In this document: positions 18,458 to 27,408 of the stretch, piece after piece
Numbering within the stretch: position 1 is the stretch's first letter
Layout: every line of letters starts with the position of its first letter
NCBI GenBank assembly: GCA_051877895.1
Contig: JBJEJI010000069.1
Coordinates: forward strand, 48,059-112,058
DNA length: 64,000 nt
Reading direction: 5' to 3'
Origin: UBA3775 sp051877895
GTDB taxonomy: Bacteria > Bacillota > Clostridia > Lachnospirales > Lachnospiraceae
Notes under the pieces: generated by a model
Told to the model about the DNA's origin: nothing
Seen by the model: only the letters and a program-made list of their open reading frames with translations
Database searches by the model: none
Position numbers and translations under genes: made by a program

Positions 18458-20398
18458 TCAGATGTCTATATTGGCATACTTTGCTTCTTCCATAATAAAT
18501 TCACGACGTGGCGGAACTGCACTGCCCATTAACAGGCCTGTGATTTCATCTGCCTCAACCACATCACTGATTGTAACTCTTGCAAGGGTTCTGGTTTCAG
18601 GGTCAAGGGTTGTCTCCCAGAGCTGGTTGGCATCCATTTCACCCAGACCTTTGTAGCGTTGCATATTCAGTATTTTTGCCTTGCCACTGTTTTCTTTTCT
18701 GAACCTTTCAAGTTCAAAATCGTCCATAATATAGCGGCTTTCTTTTTTCTTCTTTTTACCGGTGCTGATTTCATAATCCACCTTGTACAGTGGTGGAAGC
18801 CCACGGTAAACCTTGCCTTCAAGTATAAGCTCCGGCATGAAGCGGTAGAAAAATGTAAGAAGCAGTGTGCTGATATGTGCACCGTCTACATCTGCATCCG
18901 TAAGTATAATGATTTTATCATAACGTAATTTATTTATGTCAAAATCATCTCCGATTCCGCAGCCAAAGGATGCAATCATTGTTTTTATTTCATTGTTTGT
19001 AAGAATCTTCTCAAGGGTTGCTTTTTCTACATTAAGTATTTTTCCTCTCAACGGAAGCACCGCCTGTGTTCTTCTGTTTCTTGCTGTTTTTACAGTGCCG
19101 CCGGCGGAATCACCCTCAACAATATATACTTCGCACTCAGACGGCTTTTTGGAAGAACATGCAGCCAGTTTGGATTTTGTATCCACATCATTCAACTGCT
19201 TTAATACTGCATTTCTGGCCTTGTCTCCTGCCTTTCTGGCCTGATAAGACTTTAATGAGTTTTCAAGAATCTTTTTTAATATTTCCACATTTCGGTCAAA
19301 GTAATGGGTTACTTCCCTTGAAAAAATTTCATCTACAGCAAATTTTGCATCCGTATTTCCAAGTTTTGTTTTGGTCTGACCTTCAAACTGAGGGTCAGGA
19401 TGTTTAATGGAAATAATTGCAACCAAACCGTTACGAATATCTTTTCCATCAAAATTTTCATCTTTGTCTTTTAAAATCCCAAGTTCACGCGCATACAGAT
19501 TCATTACTCTTGTAAGTGCAGTTTTAAAACCGGTTACAAGGGTACCGCCATCAACCACATTGATTCTGTTACAGTAGGCATTAATCTGTTCTGCATAGGA
19601 ATTGGTGTACTGGAAAGCCACTTCCACTTCAATGTCGCCGCTGGTACCTTCAATATATATTGGTTCCGGATGAAGCAGCGTTGCTTCTCTGTTAAGATAT
19701 GAAACAAAGCTTTTAATTCCATCCTCTTCGTAATAAGTCTTTTTGACCCCTGTATTCCTGTCTTCAAACTCAATTGTCAGACCTTTATTCAAGTATGCAA
19801 TTTCTTTTAATCGTTTACAGATGGTTTCGGCTTTGAATTCAACGGTTTCAAAAATTTCGGGATCGGGATAAAAGGTTACCTTTGTTCCTGTATCAGATTT
19901 CTGACATTTACCAACTGCAGGAAGATTTCCTTTTTCGTCAAGCTTTAAAACAGGTTTGCCACCGTTTTGGTATTCATCTTTATAAATAAACCCGCCTCTC
20001 TTTATTTCCACATACATTTTTTTCGACAGTGCATTTACAACAGATGCACCTACACCGTGCAAACCACCGGAAACCTTGTAAACAGAATTTCCAAACTTGC
20101 CTCCCGCATGAAGAATTGTATATACTACTCTTTCTGTAGGAATTTTTTTTGTCGGATGAATATCAACCGGCACACCACGCCCGTGATCCTGAATGGTAAT
20201 TCCACCATCATTAAGCAGTGTTATTTCGATTTTATTACAGTAGCCTGCCAGATGTTCATCAATACCGTTATCAAGTATCTCCCAGATAAGGTGATGAAGA
20301 CCTCTGGTTCCCGTGCTTCCGATATACATACCGGGACGTTTACGCACTGCTTCCAGACCTTCCAGAACTACTATCTGACTTCCATCGTACTCAGCCAT
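18458..20398 (-). CDS. DNA topoisomerase (type IIA) subunit B, ParE/GyrB-like
   Basis: This 646-residue ATPase subunit has the GHKL domain (EILDNGIDEHLAGY, DHGRGVPVD, VSGGLHGVGASVVNA), a transducer domain, the TOPRIM site EGDSAGG with DADVDG for metal binding, and the C-terminal QRYKGLGEM. All key residues are present. I chose the ATG at 20398: it has GGCGGAGGAG upstream and gives the usual family start EYDGSQIVVLEGLEAVRKRP; an open frame runs 27 codons further without a ribosome site. It is upstream of and cotranscribed with the A subunit. Confidence 0.9.
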   Translation of the reverse strand: MAEYDGSQIVVLEGLEAVRKRPGMYIGSTGTRGLHHLIWEILDNGIDEHLAGYCNKIEITLLNDGGITIQDHGRGVPVDIHPTKKIPTERVVYTILHAGGKFGNSVYKVSGGLHGVGASVVNALSKKMYVEIKRGGFIYKDEYQNGGKPVLKLDEKGNLPAVGKCQKSDTGTKVTFYPDPEIFETVEFKAETICKRLKEIAYLNKGLTIEFEDRNTGVKKTYYEEDGIKSFVSYLNREATLLHPEPIYIEGTSGDIEVEVAFQYTNSYAEQINAYCNRINVVDGGTLVTGFKTALTRVMNLYARELGILKDKDENFDGKDIRNGLVAIISIKHPDPQFEGQTKTKLGNTDAKFAVDEIFSREVTHYFDRNVEILKKILENSLKSYQARKAGDKARNAVLKQLNDVDTKSKLAACSSKKPSECEVYIVEGDSAGGTVKTARNRRTQAVLPLRGKILNVEKATLEKILTNNEIKTMIASFGCGIGDDFDINKLRYDKIIILTDADVDGAHISTLLLTFFYRFMPELILEGKVYRGLPPLYKVDYEISTGKKKKKESRYIMDDFELERFRKENSGKAKILNMQRYKGLGEMDANQLWETTLDPETRTLARVTISDVVEADEITGLLMGSAVPPRREFIMEEAKYANIDI

Positions 20399-20483
20399 AT
20401 TCTCCTCCGCCAAAAAATAAAATCTAATATTTTGTGTCACAATCTTTTGTAGTATACCATATTTAGGTATTTTAAGCAAGTCG

Positions 20484-20518
20484 AACTCGCAAAGGCTCCA
20501 CTTTTTGCTCGTTATAAA
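20484..20518. repeat. Interspersed repeat family A copy
   Basis: The plus strand reads ACTCGCAAAGGCTCCAC, then TTTTTGCTCGTTATAAA. The element directly abuts the stop codon (20519-20521) of the minus-strand HD-domain gene, so it forms the start of that gene's 3' untranslated region. Similar copies lie at 39.7, 45.7 and 49.0 kb. Confidence 0.75.
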
Positions 20519-21148
20519 TTAATGCTCCGAATTCAGCTCCGAATTTTTATCTGTAAGTCTGCCTTTTTTTACATTAGGAAAAATATAATTATCCCTGACA
20601 TATTCCCACAGTGCTTTAGAACCTTGTCCGGTATAAGCATTTCTGTTCAAAACCTGAGAAACATCAATAGCTCTCTCAGCCCATGCCTTTCCATCCGTGG
20701 CATTGTTAAGCATTAAAGGTTGTACATTGTCCATAGCTCTTGCAAATCGGGCCTCGGGTGTACTTCTTTCTTCAAATTCTCTCCAAAGTCCATAGAATTT
20801 TTCAGCCTGGTCATCCGGCAATATTCCGTAAATTCGTTTTGCAGCAGCTTCTTCCCTCTCTGCCTGGGTTTTCCTGCCCTCTTCATCGTATGCATAAGTA
20901 TCACCCGCATCAATTTCTACAACATCATGCATAAGAATCATTGTTACAGTTTTCAATATGTCTATTTCTTCGTTTGCATATTCACTGAGAAGAATTGCCA
21001 TGACTGCCATGTGCCACGCATGCTCCGCATCATTTTCTTTGCGGACGGCCCCTGAAAGATAGGTCTGCCGTCCGATAAATTTTTCCTTATCAAGTTCAAG
21101 TGCAAAAGCAAACTGTTTCTGCATTCTGTTCTCGTCCTTATTTTCCAT
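20519..21148 (-). CDS. HD-domain phosphohydrolase (YfbR/HDDC2-like)
   Basis: This 209-residue soluble protein has the HD metal-binding pattern: His in NDAEHAWHMAVMA, the HD pair in LMHDVVEIDAGDTYAY, and a later Asp in ARAMDNVQPLMLN. Family members with this layout are 5'-deoxynucleotidases or related phosphohydrolases. I chose the ATG at 21148, with GGAGG five bases upstream; the ATG twelve bases earlier overlaps that ribosome site. It lies 62 bases after the GH25 gene and 120 bases before the topoisomerase B gene, with a family A repeat at its stop codon. Confidence 0.85.
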   Translation of the reverse strand: MENKDENRMQKQFAFALELDKEKFIGRQTYLSGAVRKENDAEHAWHMAVMAILLSEYANEEIDILKTVTMILMHDVVEIDAGDTYAYDEEGRKTQAEREEAAAKRIYGILPDDQAEKFYGLWREFEERSTPEARFARAMDNVQPLMLNNATDGKAWAERAIDVSQVLNRNAYTGQGSKALWEYVRDNYIFPNVKKGRLTDKNSELNSEH

Positions 21149-21210
21149 AGTTTCCTCCATATTAACATTTTATTCAAGCTATAAATTATTACGGATTACA
21201 AGTATGCTAA

Positions 21211-23085
21211 TCACTCAAACACATCTTTGAACATAATATTCATATCAACAGGACCTTCAATTCCATTGACACTGCCCTGGCTGCTGTACTGCCAGATTGC
21301 AAAATCATAAGGCAGTATCGGATCCTCTCCGTAATATGCATACCACACATCATATTCTGCCAGCTGATCCCAGTCTATCCCCAGTAAAAGCCAGCGGGTG
21401 TTGGCATAAATCATAGGTTTATAGCCTGCCTCCTCAATGGTTTCACAAAAAGCCTTTGCAATGGCTGTACGTTCTTCACGGGTAATTAAATTCGCTCTTG
21501 CATCTGCCGGTTCATCATAATATTCCGTATCAAAAACAATAGGTCCGTTAATATCCATATCCCTTATTTCTTCAAGAATAAATTCAGCCTCTTCAATTCC
21601 TTCCTCAACTGTAACAGCCTGAGAAAAAATATAAACTCCCACATCCAGACCGGCTTCCTTTGCATACTTTACATTGTCATCAAAGCACTCATCTTTAACA
21701 ATGGCACCTTTTGAATATCCTCTGTAAGCAATACGCGGAATGACAAATTCAATTTCCTGCTCCGCAACCTGCCCCCAGTCAATTTTCCCCTGATAGTAAG
21801 AAACATCTACCCCGGCTTTTGAAACAGTTTGTCCGTTTACATCGGTATAGTATCTTATTTCCTGTTCATTTTCAGCCACTCTTTCATAATCATAGTCACT
21901 CAAAGGAACATTTTTATAATACTCCAATGCATAATATCCGCCATTTTTACCTGCAATAATAATATTTTCTTCCGGATATTCTTCTTTTGCGGTCAGGATC
22001 CTGTCATTTCCCGGGTCTTCATAATCCGGAGTTACATAGGCTGCAAATCTTTGATAAGACATATCAAATCCGTCGGTGTCAAAGGTTATTATGCCGTCAT
22101 ATTGTCCTATATATGAATTATCTTCCAATGAAATATAAGCAGTAAATGTAATTCTGTCTTCTCCTATGCTATAGATAAAATCCTTTTTGAATTTGAGAAT
22201 ATCCTCTTCCTTTTCTATAGCTTCGGCATAAAGTGTATTATCGACTTTAAAGGTATACGGAATTCCATTCTGTACAACTTTTATCATATCACCCTCAGTG
22301 CCGTAGGCTTCTACAGAAAAATAATATCTGATGGTAGAAGTCATATTAATTGCACCGGTTCTTTTCATTGTATTAATATCATAAAGGTTTAAGTCGGCAG
22401 GCATATCTCCTTCCGTTTCCATAAACAAAAGTCCCATTGTGCCGTCTGTAAAAGCAACCTTGTACGGAAGATTTGCTTCAGGATGGGATATATCATAGCT
22501 TCCGGACAAATTTACAGTTTCACTACCTGAAGAAATAAAGGCTTTCATGGTACTGTCCTGCATTTTTTCATCAGGAAATTCATTCTGGTAACATATTTTT
22601 ACGGTTTTGTTTCCCACCTGTGTGCTTAAAGCCAGATATTCATAGCCGTTAATTGTTTCAACGGATGCTGTATACCCCTCTTCATTGAACCTTTCAACTA
22701 TTCCTTTCAAATCTTCGGTTAAGTAATAGGTATTCTTTGAAATATATATTTTATTAAAAAAAGCCTCTTTTGTATTCTTTTCGTTATTAATAACATAAAT
22801 AAGAAAACTTGCTACTACAACCAGAAGAAGTGCAAGGATAACGTTAACAATCCTGCTGTTTCTCAGTCTTCGTGCAAGCTTTTTCTCTTTATTATCCCTA
22901 TAATCATATTTTAAGTCTCTGCCGGCATCATAATCCTGGTAATCGTCACTTTCTTCTATATCCTGATAATTAACCGGTTTTTCTTTTTTCTCCATTTGTT
23001 TATCTTCAAAAACAACCTGTTTTTCATCATTATATCCTGTTTGTTTTTCACTATTATCATAAGTATTCTCTAATTTATCTCTCAT
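21211..23085 (-). CDS. Membrane-anchored GH25 lysozyme-like protein
   Basis: This 624-residue protein starts with about 70 acidic cytoplasmic residues, a single membrane helix (about 78-98), a long extracellular region with beta-rich repeats, and a C-terminal GH25 domain from about residue 415 (KAGVDVSYYQGKIDWG). Catalytic-type residues are present: the Asp of GVDVSYYQG and the DTE of IVFDTEYYDE; MIYANTRW and IWQYSSQG complete the fold. GH25 enzymes cleave the N-acetylmuramic acid bond of peptidoglycan, so it probably remodels the cell wall while tethered to the membrane. GGAG precedes the ATG. The central region (100-400) is unrecognised. Confidence 0.88.
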   Translation of the reverse strand: MRDKLENTYDNSEKQTGYNDEKQVVFEDKQMEKKEKPVNYQDIEESDDYQDYDAGRDLKYDYRDNKEKKLARRLRNSRIVNVILALLLVVVASFLIYVINNEKNTKEAFFNKIYISKNTYYLTEDLKGIVERFNEEGYTASVETINGYEYLALSTQVGNKTVKICYQNEFPDEKMQDSTMKAFISSGSETVNLSGSYDISHPEANLPYKVAFTDGTMGLLFMETEGDMPADLNLYDINTMKRTGAINMTSTIRYYFSVEAYGTEGDMIKVVQNGIPYTFKVDNTLYAEAIEKEEDILKFKKDFIYSIGEDRITFTAYISLEDNSYIGQYDGIITFDTDGFDMSYQRFAAYVTPDYEDPGNDRILTAKEEYPEENIIIAGKNGGYYALEYYKNVPLSDYDYERVAENEQEIRYYTDVNGQTVSKAGVDVSYYQGKIDWGQVAEQEIEFVIPRIAYRGYSKGAIVKDECFDDNVKYAKEAGLDVGVYIFSQAVTVEEGIEEAEFILEEIRDMDINGPIVFDTEYYDEPADARANLITREERTAIAKAFCETIEEAGYKPMIYANTRWLLLGIDWDQLAEYDVWYAYYGEDPILPYDFAIWQYSSQGSVNGIEGPVDMNIMFKDVFE

Positions 23086-23175
23086 GTGCTGCTCCTTTGT
23101 TACTTATCTTTTGTATCGTCTGATACGATTTAATGATAGCATGAAACAAAATTCATTACAAGTTGAAAACTGTTA

Positions 23176-23203
23176 TTGACAAAATCTTAATAATATGTAA
23201 AAA
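23176..23203 (+). promoter_or_regulatory. Promoter of the tyrS T-box transcript
   Basis: TTGACA at 23176-23181, a 16-base spacer and TAAAAA at 23198-23203 fit a sigma-A type promoter. It is placed just before the first conserved T-box leader segments. Confidence 0.55.
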
Positions 23204-23214
23204 TATTACTGATT

Positions 23215-23520
23215 TTTTAATGGCTGGGACCGGAACAAGTAGAAACAGTGAAAAAGCACAGAGAGTTGCCGTTTGGTGAGAGGCGCGCCGGGAAACTGTT
23301 TTGAATACCTCCGCGAGCCGCACACCGAAATAACAGTAGGCTGTGCCGGGCGGCACTCGTTACAGTGTCGGGGTATATTATCTCATTCCTTAAGATGTGT
23401 AAACATTCATACAGGATTTTTAATGTACCTGCTAAGGTGTATGATGTGAGTCATGCATAAAAAAAGGTGGTAACACGGGGTAACTCGTCCTTTATTATTT
23501 ATAAAGGGCGTTTTTTTTCG
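23215..23520 (+). ncRNA. T-box riboswitch (tyrosine) upstream of tyrS
   Basis: The leader has the order of a class I T-box: AGAGAGTTGCCG and GGTGAGAGG of Stem I, then GAA followed by the specifier TAC (23306-23308) and CTCCGCGAG, and the T-box sequence GGTGGTAACACGG at about 23466-23478. TAC is a tyrosine codon, matching the downstream gene. An antiterminator can form around the T-box, competing with the terminator CGTCCTTTA/TAAAGGGCG and T-run at 23486-23518. Uncharged tRNA-Tyr should stabilise the antiterminator and allow tyrS transcription. The boundaries are approximate. Confidence 0.92.
23486..23518 (+). terminator. Regulated terminator of the tyrS T-box
   Basis: CGTCCTTTA pairs with TAAAGGGCG across a short loop and is followed by eight T residues. 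It is the off-state structure of the T-box leader. Confidence 0.85.
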
Positions 23521-23637
23521 TCCTTTTTAAAAGGAGTTTGATTGCAAACTCTTTACCTGAGCGGAATTACAAAGTAATAACCGTATTATGGTATATTTTA
23601 CTCTGCAACCGGCAGAAATCAAAAAAATGAAAGGAAA

Positions 23638-24894
23638 ATGACTTTACCAGACGGTAAAAGTCCGGAAAACGCAATGACTTTATATGAAGAATTGTGCGAA
23701 AGAGGTCTCATAGCACAAATTACAGATGAAGAACTTGTAAAGAACTTAATTAACGAAGGCAAAGCAACCTTCTATATCGGCTTTGACCCAACAGCCGACA
23801 GTCTTCATGTCGGACACTTCATGGCACTTTGTCTGATGAAAAGATTACAGATGGCAGGAAACAAGCCTATCGCCCTTATCGGCGGCGGTACTGCAATGAT
23901 TGGTGATCCTACCGGCAAAACCGACATGAGAAAAATGATGACCAAGGAAACTATTGATCATAATGTTGAATGTTTTAAAAAGCAGATGTCCAAATTCATT
24001 GACTTTTCAGAAGGAAAAGCACTGCTTGTAAACAATGCAGACTGGCTTCTGGATTTAAACTATATCGATGTATTACGAGATATCGGTCCTCATTTCTCTG
24101 TTAACCGCATGCTTACTGCCGAATGCTATAAGCAGCGTATGGAAAGAGGCTTAAGCTTCCTTGAATTTAACTACATGATTATGCAGAGCTACGATTTTTA
24201 CAAGCTCTACACCGATTATGGATGCAATCTTCAGTTCGGTGGGGATGATCAGTGGAGTAACATGCTGGGAGGCACAGAGCTTATCCGTCGTAAGCTTGGC
24301 AAGGATGCAAGTGCTATGACAATTACTCTTCTTCTTAACTCCGAAGGCAAGAAAATGGGTAAAACAGAAAAAGGTGCAATATGGCTTGATCCGGAGAAAA
24401 CCTCTCCATTTGATTTCTACCAGTATTGGAGAAACGTTGCCGACGCAGACGTTCTTAAATGCATCCGCATGCTTACTTTCCTTCCAATCGAAGAAATCAA
24501 GAAAATGGAGAGCTGGGAAGGCAGCCAGTTAAATACTGCTAAAGAGATTCTTGCATACGAGCTTACCAAGCTGGTTCATGGAGAAGAAGAAGCAGTTAAG
24601 GCTCAGACAGCTGCCAAAGCCCTCTTCTCCGCCGGTTCCGCAGAATCTGCACCGGAATATGCATTAAGTGACGATGATTTTGTAGATAATACCATTGACA
24701 TTCTTTCCCTTTTAACCAAATCCGGCCTGGCACCGACCCGTTCAGAAGCCAGACGAAATGTAGAACAGGGTGGAGTAACCGCAAACAATGAGAAAGTAAC
24801 AGACATAAAAACAACCTTTACAAAGGATGCTTTCACAGATGGTGTTCTTGTAAAGAGAGGAAAAAAGAATTTTAAACGAATTGTAGTTAAATAA
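23638..24894 (+). CDS. tyrS: Tyrosyl-tRNA synthetase
   Basis: This charges tRNA-Tyr with tyrosine. The class I motifs are DSLHVGH (HIGH motif) and KKMGKT (KMSKS motif); an S4-type RNA-binding domain ends the protein (GLAPTRSEARRNVEQGG). The ATG at 23638 follows AAAGGA at a short distance, giving 418 residues; a second ATG at 23674 (MTLYEELCERG) matches the usual family start, so the true start could be there. A four-codon open frame (ATG at 23627) overlaps the first start as ATGA. The gene is controlled by the tyrosine T-box upstream and ends at a bidirectional terminator. Confidence 0.95.
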   Translation: MTLPDGKSPENAMTLYEELCERGLIAQITDEELVKNLINEGKATFYIGFDPTADSLHVGHFMALCLMKRLQMAGNKPIALIGGGTAMIGDPTGKTDMRKMMTKETIDHNVECFKKQMSKFIDFSEGKALLVNNADWLLDLNYIDVLRDIGPHFSVNRMLTAECYKQRMERGLSFLEFNYMIMQSYDFYKLYTDYGCNLQFGGDDQWSNMLGGTELIRRKLGKDASAMTITLLLNSEGKKMGKTEKGAIWLDPEKTSPFDFYQYWRNVADADVLKCIRMLTFLPIEEIKKMESWEGSQLNTAKEILAYELTKLVHGEEEAVKAQTAAKALFSAGSAESAPEYALSDDDFVDNTIDILSLLTKSGLAPTRSEARRNVEQGGVTANNEKVTDIKTTFTKDAFTDGVLVKRGKKNFKRIVVK

Positions 24895-24940
24895 ATTCAT
24901 CTGAAAGTGTTCAGTAGTCTTCTCAAAGCTCACTAAAAAA

Positions 24941-24966
24941 AGAACCCGGTTTATACCGGGTTCTTT
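24941..24966. terminator. Bidirectional terminator between tyrS and the convergent zinc-ribbon gene
   Basis: AGAACCCGGT pairs with ACCGGGTTCT. An A-run precedes it and T residues follow, so it can terminate from both sides: tyrS on the plus strand and the 25.0-25.8 kb gene on the minus strand. Confidence 0.85.
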
Positions 24967-25017
24967 TATAATTCAATTAAATACATTCAGTAATCACCAG
25001 TGAGCTCAGAAAATCAA

Positions 25018-25836
25018 TTAATCCTCTTCCTCTGCACTGTTCTTTGAAGTTTTAAACAGTTCTTTGATTTCATCACGGGTATCTTCAATTACTTCTTCAT
25101 AATCTTCATCGTCAAGACTGCCTACAAGAGTGTTTAAATCAACTGTGCTCAAAAGATACCAGTCACCCTTGTACTTGTAAGCAATAGTAAGATCTGAGCC
25201 CTTGATGGCTTTATCTTTATCAACTTCAATGGTGTATTTATACTCGATTGCGTATGCTGACTTAATCTTATCTGCATCGAAATCATAGTCACCATACATA
25301 TCATCCATATTGTCAACGAAATCCTCAAGATCTTTAATGTCCCAGTCTTTCATATCTTTTTTCAGTTTATCAAGCTTATTAAGGTTTTCACAATTCTTGA
25401 TTTCATAGGATACTTTTACTTTTCCTTCATCCTTAAGACCTGCCCAGAAAGTTTCAAAAGCTGAATCATAGACTTCTACAAATTCTTCAAAATCTACGTT
25501 ATAATTATCATACGCTTCTTCGATCATTTCCTCAGCAACTGCTTTTGGTGCTTCAAGTGTCAATAACTTGGCAGTATTACCGTCTTCAAGGTACTTGAAC
25601 ATGTTTTTAACTGCCTTTTTCTGTCCACCGGATGTAAGTACGGCAACGATAATTACAAGAACTACAATTACTGCTGCTGCAACGATAACAAGCGGAAGCT
25701 TTGAATTTCCATTTTTGGAAGGTGTAAACGGCTGGGATGCTGCTCCTGCCGGTGCACTTGGTGCTACCGGTGTTCCACAGCTAGGGCAGAATGCCTGGCT
25801 GTCATCAAACTGTGCTCCACAATTTTTACAAAACAT
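25018..25836 (-). CDS. Zinc-ribbon membrane protein, unknown function
   Basis: This 272-residue protein starts with a zinc ribbon (MFCKNCG and CPSCG, residues 3-21), a Pro/Ala-rich linker, one hydrophobic helix (about 48-70), and a roughly 200-residue acidic domain, presumably outside the cell. The outer part is highly charged (DKLKKDMKDWDIKDLEDF) and has no recognised family, though such zinc ribbon-helix-domain proteins are frequent in Clostridia. The ATG at 25836 is required for the ribbon. Its ribosome site is 29 bases upstream beyond a hairpin. It is transcribed alone and converges with tyrS. Confidence 0.82.
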   Translation of the reverse strand: MFCKNCGAQFDDSQAFCPSCGTPVAPSAPAGAASQPFTPSKNGNSKLPLVIVAAAVIVVLVIIVAVLTSGGQKKAVKNMFKYLEDGNTAKLLTLEAPKAVAEEMIEEAYDNYNVDFEEFVEVYDSAFETFWAGLKDEGKVKVSYEIKNCENLNKLDKLKKDMKDWDIKDLEDFVDNMDDMYGDYDFDADKIKSAYAIEYKYTIEVDKDKAIKGSDLTIAYKYKGDWYLLSTVDLNTLVGSLDDEDYEEVIEDTRDEIKELFKTSKNSAEEED

Positions 25837-25874
25837 ATTTGGTTTTCTTCACTTTTAAAAAGTGAAACTCCTTT
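25837..25874 (-). promoter_or_regulatory. Ribosome site separated from its start codon by a hairpin
   Basis: On the minus strand GGAAAGGAG (25866-25874) is the only good Shine-Dalgarno, but it is 29 bases before the ATG at 25836. Between them lies TTCACTTTTTAAAAGTGAA, a near-perfect hairpin. If folded, it would shorten the effective gap to about 12 bases. An in-frame stop just upstream of the ATG rules out an earlier start. Confidence 0.5.
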
Positions 25875-25972
25875 CCTTTTTTATACTCAGACCATTTTAA
25901 ATAAAAAATGGCAAAACATCTGATTTCATATTACGACAGAAATCGTCATTTTTCAAGTGCTTTTATGCAAAA

Positions 25973-27388
25973 TTATTCATTTGTATCGGTCAAATCTTCC
26001 TTTTCAAGAGTAATCAACGCCTGCCTGTCAGGGTTTTTAAGTTTTACTACACGTGTAGCATGCCTTGTAATAGCTGCTTCAAGATAGTTTCTGGCTTCTC
26101 TAGCATTTGCAAAATTTTCCTGATTGGAGGCAATCTTTTTTTCAAAAAAATTCAGTGCCTCTTTTTTTGCTTCTGCTGACAATTCATACTGTTTACCTTT
26201 ACACATGTTCTCGGTAATCTGTACAAGTTCTTCAGGAGTATAATCTTCAAAATAAAGATACTTGTTAAACCTTGAACGCAGTCCCGGATTAGAATTCAGG
26301 AACTCTTCCATCGGTTTTTCATAACCTGCAACTATGACCACAAGTTCATCTCTGTGATCCTCCATTGCTTTTAAAAGGGTATCCACCGCTTCCTGTCCGA
26401 AATCATTTTCCCCCTTTGCTACTGTCAAAGAATATGCTTCGTCAATGAAGAGTATTCCTCCCATTGCCTCGTCAACCACTTCCTGTGTTTTAATTGCAGT
26501 CTGCCCTACATATCCACATACCAGCCCCGAACGGTCTACTTCTACATAATTATCATTATCCAGAACCCCAAGTCCCTGATATATTTTGGAAAGAATTCTG
26601 GCAACAGTGGTTTTGCCCGTTCCGGGATTCCCCATGAAAACCATGTGTTTGGAAATATCTGTGCTTTTTAGTCCCATCTGCTCGCGCATACGCTGAACCT
26701 TAATCAGATTAACAAGGCTTTCCACTTCCCTTTTTACACTGTTCAATCCCACATACGAATTTAATTCACTCAGGAGACTGTCAACATCAATTTCATCCAC
26801 AGGCTTTTTCTGCTTTGAAACAGATGAGGAATCACTATTGTTATTTATATCGGTCACCGGTGTGACCCTCTTTCTGTTTCCTACATAAAATACACCATAT
26901 TCCTTGAGAAAATCCTCCAGCATTCTGGTGTAATCCGTTAACCTTTTAGTTTCCCGTTCATGATTTTCACTGTGACAGGCAATAATTGTCTGTCCCAATA
27001 ATTTATAGGTATCATAAAGAATCTGTGCATTCTGATTTCTGTTTGGATCGTTTGGAATTTTGTGACCGGCATCTGCCAGCACGAAATATTTCATTGAAAC
27101 AGGTCTTGATGTTGTATAAGTATCCGTAAAACGAATCTTGTCCACTTCAGTTTTAAGTTCTGAAACGGACAATTTTTTATAATTTAAAGCCTTACGTATT
27201 ATATTATATTCTTCATCGCTAACCACTCCGTCGGCCAGAGAAATATACGCCGCGAACTGTAACAGTTCGCGGTGCATAATATCAACCAACGGAGTACTAA
27301 AAGCTGTAACACTGCCTACATTCACTTTTGTAATTTCTGTGCAGACTTTTTCGCACATTTCAAGCATTTCGTACAGATTTTTTTTCAT
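25973..27388 (-). CDS. AAA+ ATPase of the CbbX/SpoVK type with TerB-like N-terminal domain
   Basis: This 471-residue protein has an N-terminal helical region containing AAYISLADGVVSDEEYNII near residue 47, similar to TerB-type helical domains. After a linker, the CbbX-type ATPase starts at LNSYVGLNSVKREVESLV (about 213), with Walker A GNPGTGKTT, Walker B ILFIDEAYSL and the arginine finger in GLRSRFNKYLYF. SpoVK, a sporulation protein, and CbbX, a Rubisco activase, share this ATPase; the role here is unknown. It begins 20 bases after serA, so it may be read from the serC promoter. AGAGGA precedes the ATG. Confidence 0.85.
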   Translation of the reverse strand: MKKNLYEMLEMCEKVCTEITKVNVGSVTAFSTPLVDIMHRELLQFAAYISLADGVVSDEEYNIIRKALNYKKLSVSELKTEVDKIRFTDTYTTSRPVSMKYFVLADAGHKIPNDPNRNQNAQILYDTYKLLGQTIIACHSENHERETKRLTDYTRMLEDFLKEYGVFYVGNRKRVTPVTDINNNSDSSSVSKQKKPVDEIDVDSLLSELNSYVGLNSVKREVESLVNLIKVQRMREQMGLKSTDISKHMVFMGNPGTGKTTVARILSKIYQGLGVLDNDNYVEVDRSGLVCGYVGQTAIKTQEVVDEAMGGILFIDEAYSLTVAKGENDFGQEAVDTLLKAMEDHRDELVVIVAGYEKPMEEFLNSNPGLRSRFNKYLYFEDYTPEELVQITENMCKGKQYELSAEAKKEALNFFEKKIASNQENFANAREARNYLEAAITRHATRVVKLKNPDRQALITLEKEDLTDTNE

Positions 27389-27408
27389 ACCCTATTTTTC
27401 CTCTAAGA

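Noticed and set aside
19967..20452. 161-residue open frame on the plus strand
   Set aside because: Antisense to the well-supported topoisomerase B gene.
23156..23356. 66-residue open frame on the minus strand
   Set aside because: It lies antisense to Stem I of the T-box leader and has no ribosome site; the structure explains the open frame.
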